Source of the DNA: Axinella damicornis
Taxonomy: Eukaryota; Porifera; Demospongiae; Axinellida; Axinellidae
NCBI GenBank assembly: GCA_963931865.1
Contig: OZ007511.1
Coordinates: 4,854,626-4,918,625, forward strand
DNA length: 64,000 bases
Direction of reading: 5' to 3'
The position numbers were made by a program, and so were the translations under genes. Below, in pieces: positions 1 through 12,000 of this stretch; within the stretch, counting starts at the first letter, position 1, and every line of letters begins with the position of its first letter. The notes under the pieces were generated by a model. That model did no database searches. It was not told where the DNA came from and was given only the letters and a program-made list of their open reading frames with translations.

Positions 1-410
1 CTCCCTCTCCTCCACTAGGTGGGTCAGACCATTGCCTCTCCCATCCACTAGATGGGTCAGACCCTTGCCTCTCCCCTTCACTGGATGGGTCAGACCCTTC
101 CATCTTCCCTCCACTAGAAAGGTCAGACCCTTCCCTCAACTAGATGGGTCAGGGAACAATGCAGACCCTTCCCTTGCCCCTCCATTAGCAGGTCAGACCC
201 TTCCCTCCCCCATCACTAGAAGGGTCAGACCCCTCCCTCCCCCATCACTAGAAGGGTCAGACCCCTCCCTCCCCCATCACTAGAAGGGTCAGACCCTTCC
301 CTCCCCCATCACTAGAAGGGTCAGACCCTTCCCTCCCCCATCACTAGAAGGGTCAGACCCTTCCATCTTTAGAAGGGTCAGACCCTTCCCTCTTCCCTCC
401 ACTAGAAGGG
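1..410. repeat. 32-bp minisatellite in an ARMH1 intron
   Basis: A tandem array whose clean part (about 215-350) has a 32-bp period built on CACTAGAAGGGTCAGACCC followed by a C/T-rich stretch. Units further left are more diverged. Each unit contains GAAGGGTC followed by its near inverted complement, so every repeat can fold into a small hairpin. It lies just downstream, in gene orientation, of the last visible ARMH1 exon. The open frames across it are repeat artefacts. Confidence 0.9.
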
Positions 411-460
411 TCTGGGAACCAAGGAACCAAACAGGTACTTTGTTGAGACAGCTCACACAC

Positions 461-2435
461 CAGGATCAGTCTGAGAGTGTAGGCGGCCATCCTCTGGGCC
501 TCACTGGAGCTGGACGAGAGCAGAGCAACCAGGGCCTTGTACACCTGGCTGTGGTAGTGGGGGTTGCCCTGCAGAGAGACACCAGCAACAACACGCAGCG
601 TTCAAAATTGCAATATGCCATTTCATGTAATTCCATTTCATCTACGTCCTACAAAATGTGCACTTGTCGCATCATTTCATGACTGTTCCTGACAGTACAT
701 GTACAAGTATATAGGTAGCTTGGACTTCCGATGACTTCTTCTCACTCCGTATGTGGAACGCTTGGCCCCCACACCACCAATACTGAACACTGGCCCTTAA
801 CCCTTTAACCACCGAATTCTTCCCACCAAGACAACACATTTTCATGCATTCAGCGCACACCACTTTCGTAGGTACTCCTCTCCCACAGCATTCGCTCCTC
901 AGCGGCCAAACTTGGTGGGGCCCGCACACATGGAGAGACCTCTCTGGCAATACCGTTAATGATATTCATGACCCCCCACAAGCCCAGCAATCGGAGGTCA
1001 AAGGTGGATGTCAGCCGGATTTTCGCCCAGCATTTCCCTAAACTTGGGCCAGATCTGACTGATGGCACACCTTACACCACCAATTTGCAGGTTTTCTTGA
1101 GGCCCTGGGTGGGGTCTATGAATATCATTAGAATCAAAAATTCTCGGGTCAATGAATCTCATTAAAATCAAAAGACGCCCACGACAGCCCGAAGGGGGGG
1201 CTGCCGCCCCCCTTCGAAACCCCCCCGCGTGTACGTTTAGTGGGGGAGGCGCGCCGAAATCTGACCAAATTTTTGAGTTCGTGCCTGAAAGTCGTCCCTA
1301 GGCCCTCTGAAGCCTTTTTGGTCTCTTTTTGGACTGATGAGAAGCCCTACATGTGCATAGGGTCTAAATGACGCATTTATGCGTCAATAGGGCTTAAAGG
1401 GTTAACTTCCCACCAAGGTGAGCTTGTGCACAACGTTTGAGTCAGTGTATGATGGTGATCATCTTCGTACACCTTTCTGAGTGCTGCTAACCCTTCCCAG
1501 GAAGGCTGTAGGCAGAATTAGTAAGTGGAATTGGCAGGAATTTGGTTGCTACGTAAATGAGGACAACATCATGTAGGCACAACTGCCCATAGGCCAATTC
1601 CCATTCTCCAGGAATGGCCTGGGAGTGGCAGTGAAGCATTGCCTTATATAGTTCATCTTCAAAATAATGGATTTTGGCATTATAATCCTTCAAGCTCAAA
1701 TCATGCTGCTGGAGACCTGTGTATAAATATATGTACATAGGCCCAGTATGCAACCAAGGATATCATGTGACGTCACATGATATCCTTGGTTGGATACTTG
1801 CTCTCTCACTGAAACTGAACTGCCAACATTACTGCATTACGAATGGTGCACAGCTAGCACTGGTTACTTACATTGGAGAGTTGGTGTAGAAGGTTTCTAG
1901 CACACTCCTGGGTCTCCTCGGCAGACGACAGGGCAAGACTCTCGGCCACCACCTTCACTCCTGGAAAAAGAGACCAGGACTAAGAGAGGGTCTACACAAT
2001 AGGGCTACACGAATTGTGGCCACTTCAGTGTGTAGTTTCAGTATGAAATGGCTCACTGTTCGCTATCAAGGGTACCTTCCTTGCTTTGGGACCCATCAGA
2101 GGTGTACATTACACCTCCCTGGGCCAGGCAACCAGGGTATTACTTCCCGTTGGAAATTTTGTTAGTTCAAAGATCTTTGGTTTCCACTACATGCTTGTGG
2201 GTACACATAGGCGCAAGGATTCTGCCCCTCCCTAACCAAAGGTTATAATATACTGCTTCACTACATCTGTGCTGCAAAAGGATTGAGCTGAAGCTGAGTC
2301 AACAGAAACCTTGCTGCACTCATGGTGATGTGGAGTACCCATCACCTAGGCAACACATTGGAATGCTGCTCAGGTATGATCGATTATATTATGGTACTTG
2401 TTTTAGAAGACCAGTGTGCGTTGCTGAAGAATGAA

Positions 2436-2469
<34 letters not shown>

Positions 2470-5400
2470 CTATCTATCTATCTACCTACCAATCTATCTA
2501 TCTGCTGATATGTATGTATCTATCCATCTATGTACCAATCTGTTCTATCTATCACCTTATACCAATCTCTTTGTCTTTTTCTATCTATGTTTTGCCTGTC
2601 TGGCTAGCCAGATCATCTACCAATAGGGAAGGGGTCATACAAAAGGTAGTCCTATAGCTAAGTGTACTTCCCCTACACAAATCAAAACAACAAGCAAAAC
2701 ACAAAACAAACAAAACACAAAACAAAACACATTGCAAAGCTAAGCTCACCATAGCTCTCGCACAAGAGCTCCTTGTACTGTCTCCCTCTGCTGGCAATGG
2801 TGGTAAGCAGCTGGAGGGCCACCGCCTTGTCCTCCTCTCTGGCGGACTTGAGGCCCACAATCTCCAGCACCGTCAGCATTCCACCCACCTCCAGGAACTC
2901 TGTGAGGAAGTGCTGTCTGAGAGTGTGTGTGTGGGTGGAGTGTGTACATGTGTGGAGTATGTATGTGTTGGTGGGTGGGTGGAGTGTGTACATGTGTGGA
3001 GTATGTGTGTGTTTGTGGGTGGGTGGAGTGTGTACATGTGTGGAGTATGTATGTGTGTTGGTGGGTGGGTGGAGTGAGTGTGTTTTAGAGCTGCAACAAT
3101 CAATACATTAAGATTTTAACGTGTGTGTGTGTGTGTCTGTGAGTGACGGAAGTGGGATGTTCGTGGGGCGGGACTAGACTATAGTGACGTGCGACCTTCG
3201 TACTTTACAGAACCTCGAACTCCGCGAAGAGAACATTGGGCTGGAATCCAGCTGGGGCTGCAAGCGGATGCATGCAATCGGGGGGGAAGCAGTTGAAGCG
3301 GACGCAATTGGGGAGCAGCAGCTGAAGTGGACGCAAGCGGCGAGCATGCAGCAGCAGCTGAAGCGGGCGCAATCGGGGAGAAGCAGCTGGAAGCGGACGC
3401 AAACGGGGAGCAGCAGTTGAAGCAGATGCAATCGGGCCAGGGAGAAGCAGCTGATTCGAAGCGGACGCAAGCGGTGAGCAGCAGCTGAAGCGGACGCAAT
3501 CGGGGAACGAGGGGGAACTTGAGTAGCTGAGCGAGCGAAGCTACTTGTATAAATTATCAGTATATCGCAATACTGACAGTTACAATAATTGCCGAGTGGG
3601 AAGCGAGACAACTAATCGTGTAGCGTGAAGGACATCGTGGTATATCATTGACCTTCTGAAACTGCTTTCATACATGTATTCCTCACTCTTACCTGTCCTT
3701 CAGCTTACTATATATCAATATATCGCAATACGTCAATAATACTGCAATACAGTAAAACACAATATCGTTGCAGCTCTAGTGTGTACAGTATGTGTGGGTG
3801 CATGGAGCAGGGGTGGGTGGAGTGTGTATGTGTGACTGTGGGGGGGGGATTGAGTGCATGTGGTAGTGTTGATGGGTGGGTGGAGTGGGTGCATGTGCAT
3901 GTGGGTGGGTGGAGTGTGTGCATGTGGGTGGGTGGAGTGTGTATGTGTGATCATGGATAATAGAGCACGGGGAACTGGATTGGAAACGCGTGCGTCACCC
4001 TATTCCTAATGTATGGAGTGTCGGCATGGCCTTTGAATGCGGGTTTCACTTGTTTTTTGTTGTACTTCTGTTGCCACACAGTACAGGGACTGTTCTGTGG
4101 CTCACCTCGACACCCCCGGGACAAAATGTACCAGGCTCTCTCCTCCTTTTGAGGCAGATAACCCTTGACACCAGGCTAGGTTATAAGCGCAACGCTCACA
4201 GTTCCTATCCAGTATGTAAGTTTGAGGGGTTAAGAACCACATTTGTAACCATGGTGATTAGTGATGATCTTGCACCGTCGGATCGGCCTTCAATCGGTAT
4301 ATGCCCAAAGCGGTTTTGCTCCTGAGTCGTAGATAAAAGCATACTTGGGCTGACCAAAAAAATGGACATATCATGATGCCTGTGTACTCTGGTGCCACAT
4401 GGAACCATTCTGAGGCTTACCTTTCGTATCGTTCGATCGGTCTCTAACTGGTGTATACCCGAAGTGGCAACTTTCACTCCTGACAGTCCTGAGTAACGAC
4501 AGGCAATGGCATACTTGAAGCGAAACCCACATTCAATCCGTTTCCAATCCAGTTCACTGTGCTCTAGCTATTACCCATGATGTGATGGTGGGAGTGAGTG
4601 CACGTGTGGGTGTGGGTGGAATGTGTGAGTGGATGGGTGGGTGAGTGGAGTGTATATGTGCATGTGTGGGTGGGTGCATGGATATGGGTTGGTGCACGGA
4701 GTACAGTTTGTGTGCATGTGGGCATGGATAATAGAGCACGGGAACTGGATTGGAAACCCGTGTGCCGCCCTATTCCTAACGTATGGAGTGTCAACACAGC
4801 CTTTGATTGAATGTGGGTTTCACTTGTTTCTGTTGTATCTCTGGTGCCGCACAGGGACTGCATGTTCTCAGGCTTGAGTCTTGTACCGTTGGATCGACCT
4901 TCATCCAGTGTACGCCCAAGCAGTATGTTTTGCTCCTGAGTCGTAGATAAAAGCATGCTTGAGCTGTCAATAAAATGGACATATCCCTGAAATTGTGATA
5001 CATGTACCTGTGTGTACTGTTGCACCTCTGGTGCCACACGGAAACTGTTCCGAGGCTCATCGTTCGATTGGTCTTGAACTGGTGTATGCCCAAAGCATCA
5101 CCTTTTCCTTCGGGCAGTCCTGAGTAACGGCTGGTAATGGCAAACTCGACCCGAAACCTGCATTCAATCGAATTTCCAATCCAGTTCCCCGTGCAGTGTT
5201 CTCACCAGAAATGTGTTTAAGAGAGGCACATAATGAGATTCATACTGATCAGTAACTTTGTGAAGCAATGTATCTATATATACATGCAGAGGCTGGCAAA
5301 GGGCACATTGTGATTGTAGACCAGACCACAAAGGGCACATTAGAAGCCCAGAGGGAACAGCGTTGAGAACACTGAGTGACGCTCAGGACATTGAGCATAG

Positions 5401-5977
5401 CCCAGCCTGGCACGGTATTTTTTTTTCATGCGTTTACGTTTTAATGATCTTTAAAAATGAAGGGGTACACTAGGGCAACTTAGGCTTTATAGGTGGGAGT
5501 GAGTGCACGTGTGGGTGTGGCATGGGTGGAGTATGTGTGTGGATGGGTGGGTGAGTGGAGTGTACATGTGTGGGTGGGTGGATATGGGTCGGTGCATGGA
5601 GTACTGTGTGTGTGCATGTGGGTGGGTGGGTGGAGTGTGTGTGGAAGGGTGGGTGGGTAGAGGTGTGTATGTGTGGGTTGGTGGGTGGGTGGAATGTGTG
5701 CGGGTGAGCATGTATATGTGGGTGAGTGAGTGTACTGTGCATGTGTGTGGGGGAAGTGTGTGTAGATGGGTGGGGGGTGGATTGAGGTGTGTACATGTAT
5801 GTGTGGGGGGCGGGCAGAATGTGTGTATATGTGGATGAGTAGGCAGTGTTTAGTGGGTGGGTGTGTGTGCATGGGTGGGTGGATGGAGGTGTGTACATGT
5901 ATGTGGATGTGTGGGGGGTGGGTGGAATGTGTGCATATGCATGTGGAGGAGGTGGGCAGAGTGGATGGAGTGCGTGT

Positions 5978-6028
<51 letters not shown>

Positions 6029-8529
6029 GAATAGGATCCTCTCCTAAAACCAGGATCCTGTTGTAACATGGAACTGAAACACATACCACAGTGCTAATTA
6101 ATGCAGACATTCTGTGGACACAGCTATTCCTGTGTAAGGTCTAAATGGAACTGGCTGGCTCACCCGCAGGCTGCTGAGATGAATATCACGATGGTTCTCA
6201 GCTGCAGCCCAAGACACGTTCCCACCATGTACCTGTGTGGGACAGGACCTCGAGATCATGCCATGGTGTGATTGCAAAAACACCTTGAATATTGCAAGTT
6301 TTAGCATGAAAGGCAATACACATCAACGTTACAATTAGAAAGTTGTTCAAGGAGGGATGGAATCTTAGCATGGCAAAGCAGGTAACAGGGGTGAGGCATG
6401 AGTTGTCTAATACTTCTTGTAATAAAGGAAACTGTGACATCATTAGTAGCATCAAGCTTGCAGATTGCTTTGGAATTAGTTAGGTGGTTGTTTTGAAAGC
6501 CGGAGGATGAAAAGGAGTTAACAACTTTGTTGAGACGATGCAAGGAGATTTTTTATTGCAGGATGGGTGGGGAGAGTTCGCAGAGCCTTGTAATACATTT
6601 CGTATATTGCTCCTGAGCCTTGTAATGTATTGCACCTGATTGTCAAGGTCAGGTGCATCTAGCAAGTTATAGTTTTATAGTTTTTATTGGAGGTGACTTG
6701 ATCGATCAACTCACGTGAGTCTGATCCATGCAGTCACTCTGGCTAGGAAGAGACTGGCACAGTCACAGAACTGCTGCTCCAGCTCTGGCGCTGTCATGCC
6801 CTCACACTGTGAGGTGAAGTCACACAGAATGGATTCCCTGACGTTCTTTGAGCCCTGTATTGGGAGCAATAATGACAGGTATAGACTCGCTCAGTGTATT
6901 TGTTAAGAATACATGTAATGAGATAGACAATATTCTTGCTGCTCGTCTTTGCAGCTCAAACACGGAGTGAACGTATTATGTAGTAACCGGTAAGCGATCC
7001 GATGTATATACCACTAGTATAGCCTTGTTCCCAGGCCCGAGAGAGGGTGGAGAAAAGGGCCTGGTTTCCACTGTTTGTGCATGCGCTTAATTATCTGCGA
7101 CCATAACACATATTCATAAGGGGGAGGGTGCAAATGACATCTTCGTAGTCACATGGTCAAGCGTGGTGATGCTACACTGGTCCTCCATCCGCGAGATGAG
7201 GGGCAACACAGCCACAATTGCACTGCCACCAGCAACAGACTTACCTGACATTCGTTATTCAAAACAAACGGAAGTCTGATAGCATACTGACTCCACCCGT
7301 GGGCCGGTCGGTGCGACGATAGCCACACAAAAACATCCCATCTTTCAATTGCAGGTCGCGGTTCTAGCTCAATTCAGGAGTGCCTTGCCCCCTGAGGGCA
7401 TAGGAGAGCACGATCGAGAGCTGTTGCAAAGCACGCCACTCGCTTACTATAATCAGGCCTGGAAAGAGGCTAATAGTATTACATTGATACACACACGTCA
7501 CAGCACAGACTGACAAACTACCTGTGCATGCACAATAATGGCCAGACAAGGCGGGTCCCAAAAGAAGTGTGTGGGGGAGGATGAGAAACTAATATGCCTA
7601 AATTCAGCAGTCTAATGCCTGCCTAGTCTAGCGGGCTAGCCCCCTCGAATTTTCCCCTGCAAGGATCGACTCACGTGACCACACGGTGAAAAGGAGGGTC
7701 TAGAAACTTTGGGGCAGTTTATTTGAACTCTACTCGAAATCGGGTAGATCTGATCAGATTGCTGCTGTCACGTGCGATCTTTCAATTTACTCCTGTCCTG
7801 AGTCACCTGTGTTAGCTGCTCTCGTACACAGTAACCAAACAGACGAGGTGCAATTGCAAGCAGTGAACGAGGTTAGCGGGACGGAATCCACTGACTGCAG
7901 TCATACTAATGAATTATTACGACGTAAAGGCACGTGCCTTCAGCTTAATTGCATTCTTTCATACCGAGTAAAGTGGTCCAGTTTCCAGATCTTCCTTCTC
8001 CGCACACGCATGCTGAAAGCGGTTGCGTGCTGGAGAAAGTGAAGGGCTAGCTTGTTAGACTAATGCCTGCCTAATCTCACACTGCCAGAGCAAATGCACA
8101 CTCGACTCATGAAGGAGACTCCCTGGGTGGTAGTCAGAAGTTCCGCTAGCGACAGTATGTATATGGTAATTTACATGGGCTAGGTGTGGTTAGGGTTGGG
8201 CTGGCGTCTGTACTCGGATGCTAACGTACTGTCGCTAACGGTTTGTGATATTAGCAAACACATAATCTTCAAAGAACATAACAGCAATATTCTTGGCACT
8301 CAAAAATAATATCCTGGGGCGCAGTGTGGGACTCTTCAGGCGCATGCAGAACTGACAATTATGCAGGACGAAAAGTACCATCTCACTTCCCAGTCGACTG
8401 GATTTTACCTAGCCTCGGTCCCAGGCTCTCTCCTTTCGAGGAGAGAGCCTGGGACCGAGGCTAGATTTTACCTACCTTGTCCCATCTCTTCAAGGTCTGC
8501 CTAACATCGTTGAACGTTACTGCAGCCAT
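461..8529 (-). CDS. ARMH1: ARMH1-like armadillo-helical protein, N-terminal half (C-terminus off the left edge)
   Basis: I recognise this as an orthologue of ARMH1 (formerly C1orf228), a poorly characterised armadillo-like helical protein. Coding exons in order on the minus strand are 8476-8529, 6715-6854, 6164-6232, 2750-2916, 1872-1960 and 461-568. All junctions are GT-AG and the phases join exactly, giving 209 residues. Diagnostic blocks are LKRWDK, MTAPELEQQF with CASLFLARV, TYMVGTCL, FLTEFLEVGGMLTVLEIVGL, YKELLCESYG and GNPHYHSQVYKALVALL, each aligning collinearly with the human protein as I remember it. The start ATG at 8527-8529 opens the first exon. Human ARMH1 is about 440 residues, so roughly half is missing at the window edge. 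The 3.2-kb intron between exons 3 and 4 holds GT-rich minisatellites and two copies of a transposon. The donor after 461 could also lie about 29 nt further on. Confidence 0.85.
801..1401. mobile_element. TTAA-flanked (piggyBac-like) non-autonomous element
   Basis: The element is bounded by TTAA at 797-800 and 1402-1405. Its ends are CCCTTTAACC and, on the opposite strand, CCCTTTAAGC, so the terminal inverted repeat is short and the target duplication is TTAA, as in piggyBac-type elements. No transposase frame is present. It lies in an ARMH1 intron and contains a GC-rich hairpin near 1190-1230. Confidence 0.6.
1751..1792. repeat. Perfect 42-bp palindrome centred on TGACGTCA
   Basis: Both arms are 21 bp and match perfectly without a spacer. 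The centre at 1768-1775 is the palindromic CRE core TGACGTCA. It lies 80 bp from ARMH1 exon 1872-1960, in the intron. It may be a minimal hairpin element or a chance regulatory palindrome. Confidence 0.85.
2429..2545. repeat. ATCT tetranucleotide microsatellite
   Basis: An ATCT run with interruptions, intronic to ARMH1. It is non-coding; the frame across it is a repeat artefact. Confidence 0.9.
2926..3095. repeat. GT-rich minisatellite
   Basis: Units of roughly 55 bp combine GTGGGTGGGTGGAGTGTG with TACATGTGTGGAGTATG. The same motif makes up the arrays at 3778-3954, 4577-4725 and 5490-5993, all in one ARMH1 intron. The His/Thr/Pro-rich frames on the minus strand are repeat translations. Confidence 0.85.
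3280..3515. repeat. About 30-bp GC-rich minisatellite
   Basis: Imperfect tandem units of AGCAGCTGAAGCGGACGCAA followed by TCGGGG. It lies in an ARMH1 intron and is non-coding. Confidence 0.8.
3955..4576. mobile_element. TIR element, copy 1
   Basis: The left end (GGATAATAGAGCACGG then GAACTGGATTGGAAA) is inverted at the right end (TTTCCAATCCAGTTC then GTGCTCTAGCTATTAC). A second copy in the same orientation lies at 4726-5200. No transposase is visible. Both copies are embedded in the GT-rich minisatellite, so element and flanking array may have been duplicated together. Confidence 0.7.
4726..5200. mobile_element. TIR element, copy 2 (right end decayed)
   Basis: This is homologous throughout to the copy at 3955-4576, with several internal deletions. 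The right end keeps TTTCCAATCCAGTTCC but loses the terminal TCTAGCTATTAC. Confidence 0.7.
5490..6026. repeat. GT-rich minisatellite ending in a 33-nt G run
   Basis: The longest of the GT-rich arrays in the ARMH1 intron, ending in an uninterrupted run of 33 G at 5994-6026. The long Pro/His/Thr frames on the minus strand are translations of the repeat. Confidence 0.9.
8410..8463. mobile_element. 54-bp MULE-like hairpin MITE with perfect 9-bp TSD
   Basis: A near-perfect palindrome with ends TAGCCTCGGTCCCAGGCTC and its complement. It is flanked by direct 9-bp copies of GATTTTACC at 8401-8409 and 8464-8472. The right duplication ends 3 bp before ARMH1 exon 1 (minus-strand donor at 8475/8476). Confidence 0.9.
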
Positions 8530-9040
8530 ATCCTCTCAGGCTTCCAATGCTCTCACATGTCTCATCCAGCCGCCGCACCAAGGAACTCCACACACCACAT
8601 GAACTCGTTTTTGGTCGCAAATTATTCGTTTTGAGGCCCACCATCAACATAATATACGACCCGCCTTTATCTTCGTTGTCATGGAAACAGCCATTTCCAG
8701 TTGAGCCCCACCCACTTATAGATTTCGAAGGGTGTGTCTGCAATATCGCAATGCAGCTTCTCGCCTTGGGCTAAAGCTACAGCGAACCTATTTGTGAGAG
8801 CGCGCTTCCACCTACAAACCGTTTCTTCATGCTGTGAATCTGGTGTGGCCTGAATTTTGCATGTGAGTCTGAAAATGAAGCATGTTGTTTCTTGTTCTGC
8901 AAGCACATCACAGAGTACACTTTAATATAACGTTCCAAGCTTGTATGAAACCCCTTTACTTTGCTTTGTGTGCAGATAAAGATGACAAATGAGTCTGTTT
9001 AGAATCTTGATTTTAACATCATGCTTGGATCATTCTACAG
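8530..9040. promoter_or_regulatory. Head-to-head promoter region of ARMH1 and filamin
   Basis: The 555 bp between the ARMH1 ATG (8529, minus) and the filamin ATG (9085, plus) must hold both promoters unless filamin has a further 5' exon upstream. A splice acceptor ending at 9040 shows that filamin has at least one 5' UTR exon, probably within this interval. I see no convincing TATA box. Confidence 0.5.
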
Positions 9041-9084
9041 GATACAGCAATTTTCAACAGAGACAGTGGATTATTGATCCCAAA

Positions 9085-12000
9085 ATGGCTTCCGAAGGCA
9101 AAGAGGGTTTTCGAGGACAAGCAACAGTTCGCCGTCAGCGCCAAGCTGACGAATGGAAGAAGATCCAGCAGAAAACGTTCACCAACTGGTTCAACGATCG
9201 CATGAGGGGCCACCTCAAAGTGGCCAAGAAGAAAATTGACGACTTGGAAACCGATCTGATAGATGGTCTCCTGTTGATTGATCTAATTGAGAAGATAGCC
9301 AACAAGAAGGTGGGGCGTTACACCAAGAAGCCCATGAACAAGGTGCAATGCATCGAGAACCTCGGCACTGCTCTGCGATTCATCAAGGAACAGAACATCA
9401 AGCTCGTCAATATTGGTAAGTTTGGGTTCAAATTTGTTACATGTACTCATTTACCTCCATGCCTTTCAAAGGTGCTAAAGTTTTCTTCCCCTGATGTCGG
9501 GGGAGTGAGTGGGAACGTTGGAGTGGTACAATTTTAGAACCCATCAATTGTCATCTAGCTATATATTAGGCACAGTGTAGAATGCATTCACAAATCACAT
9601 CATACACTAGCCTAATTGAGCCTAGTGCAGATCCCACCGTCCAGGTCAGAGCATCAAAGCAGTGTGCAAGTATGATGTGATTTGTTGACCGTGGCCATTT
9701 CACGGAACCACTTATGTGTCCTCACTGCAGTATCCAATCGGCACAAACTGTACATCACTGGATAGAGCTCAACGAACTCCACTAGTACCCTTGTTGCTTG
9801 GATATTTGTTGCTAGGAAGATTTGATCTGAGTTCCATTCCAACAAATCACGTGGGAAGCAGCTATACCTCTATATAACTCTGGCCATAATTCTAACACTT
9901 AACATTCCAGCAGTATGTGTACCAGTGCTTGTTGAACTCTCTCTAGGGTATACAGTTAGACACTGCAGTGAGGACTTATGTATATAGCTGATCCGTGTTT
10001 TCCAAGTGTTCCGTTCCGTGAAATGGCCACAGTTGATTTGTTGGAGCCGTATGCATAAGGCATGCATAATTTATTTGTGTTGAGATACCTTTGGACTTCA
10101 GTAGAAGCTGGTGACATCAAACTTCTGGTGGAATGAATTTAATTGGTGCCACACCCATAAATGCCACACCCATATGGGAATTGCAACCTGACCTTATAAT
10201 TATGTAATGAATAATATATCATTAGCTACGTCAGATGTAGTCACTTGTCTGCGCAGGCAACAAGTGAATAAATTTCTAGCAGCTGCAGGTTGTGGGATGT
10301 CCAGCATTATTGAATATCAAATTTGTTCTGCTTCAAGAATCGGCTATTTGTTACAATAATCTGAACTGGCATACGTATCATGGCAACCATTACCGTTAAC
10401 CTTAACGCAACATTCCCCAATTGGGTTCAAACTTCTGCATGGTTAGCTACAACCATAATTAGCCTCGTTCCCAGGCCTTCTACACCTCCAGTTTGAATCC
10501 TCCGTTTTTGCATAGCAAAAAGTGGAGGTGCAGAAGGCCTGGGAACGACGCTAGACCGTAATGACACTTTATGTACGGGCATTTAACCATACGGACAGTT
10601 GACCTCACACTTCAATCCAGTCTGTGGGATAAGTGATGTTCTCTGCCTAGGTTTCTGAACTTCTGATATGCCTTCAGTTGGTTATAGGGCTTTAGAATCC
10701 TTTACTAGCTAAAGGTATTCATAACACCCATTACTTGACTGTCACCACACCTCACTGACGTTGCTGTACACCTCCCCACCCCTCCCATCCACTGCAGGCC
10801 CAGAAGATATATATGGGGGAAACCTAAAGCTGATCCTAGGTCTAATTTGGACCCTCATCCTGCGATACCAGATCAAGAGCTCCGGTAAAGGTATGTCCAC
10901 CAAGAAAGCTATGCTTGCCTGGATCAACACCGTCATTCCTGAGTACAAAATCGAGAATTTCACAACGGGTTGGAATGATGGTCGAGCTCTGTGTGGCACG
11001 GTTGATCGAATCCGTCCAGGTGCATGTCCCAATCATTTCGTCCTCGATCGAAAGAATGGCTTGGAAAATTGCAAGCTGGGAATGAACCTCGCTGAACAGC
11101 AACTGGAAATCCCGATGGTCCTCAGTCCGGAAGATCTGTACAATCCTGAGGTGGATGAGCTCAGTGTCATGACATACATATCGTACTTCTTTGACCCGGC
11201 CAACCAGCAACTGCTGCAATGGATCCGCAAGAAGATCCCCGATCGCAACGTCAAGAATCTCTCCACCGACTGGAACGATGGCATCAATCTCGGTGCGCTT
11301 CTTGAAGCATGTTTCTCTGGTGTGTGCCCAGAGTGGACGACAATGGAGCCTCAAAATGCCCTCCAGAATCTTCAGAAGTTGGTCAGGCTCATCAAAGAAA
11401 GGCTTGGGCTCGAGTGCCCAGTCAGTGCAGCTGAACTTGCAGATCCAAAGGTTGATGAGATCGTGGTGGCTACCTACCTGAGCCAATTTAGAAATGCCAA
11501 GCTCCGAGCTTCTCCGGAAGAGTTCTCTCTTCGTGTTCCCAGCCTGCCAAAGGGATCGGCAATCATACGTGAACCAGTGAACTTCGAAGTGGAGGTATCG
11601 CAACAAGCAGCCGACCTTGCGAATGAGATCAAAGTGATGGCACATGGGCCTTCCTCAGACATACCTGTTACTCTGTCAGTGAAGAGAGGCAGTAGCAATC
11701 TACAAGCGAATTTTGTTCCCACTGAGGCTGGAAGTTATGAAGTATTTGCATCCTATGCAGGGGAGCACATCCAGGGTAGCCCTTTCTCCCTGCCTGTTGC
11801 CGACCCAAGTAAGTGCCAGATATTTGGAGACCTGCCTAGCAAGTTGCAAGTTGGGCAGCCTGAGGAGTTTGTGGTGAAGACAAGAGGAGCAGGAATAGGA
11901 AAGCTGACATGCACCTTTGGTGATTCTGGTGAGGTGTCTACTCCTCTCATCTCAAGCGAAGTTGCAGAGAAAGAGAATGAGACGTTTGAAGTCAAACTCA

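Noticed and set aside
1..410. CRISPR-like array
   Set aside because: The units are contiguous with no unique spacers and the window is plainly eukaryotic; it is a minisatellite.
5470..6110. Long Pro/His/Thr-rich frames (up to 204 codons) on the minus strand
   Set aside because: They are translations of the GT-rich minisatellite and the G run, open in several registers at once.
8989..9084. Extending filamin upstream to the ATG at 8989
   Set aside because: A good 3' splice site ends at 9040 and the extension lacks filamin-like sequence, so the start at 9085 after a UTR exon fits better.
10842..11645. 267-codon minus-strand frame
   Set aside because: It is antisense to the filamin CH domains, which are unmistakable on the plus strand.
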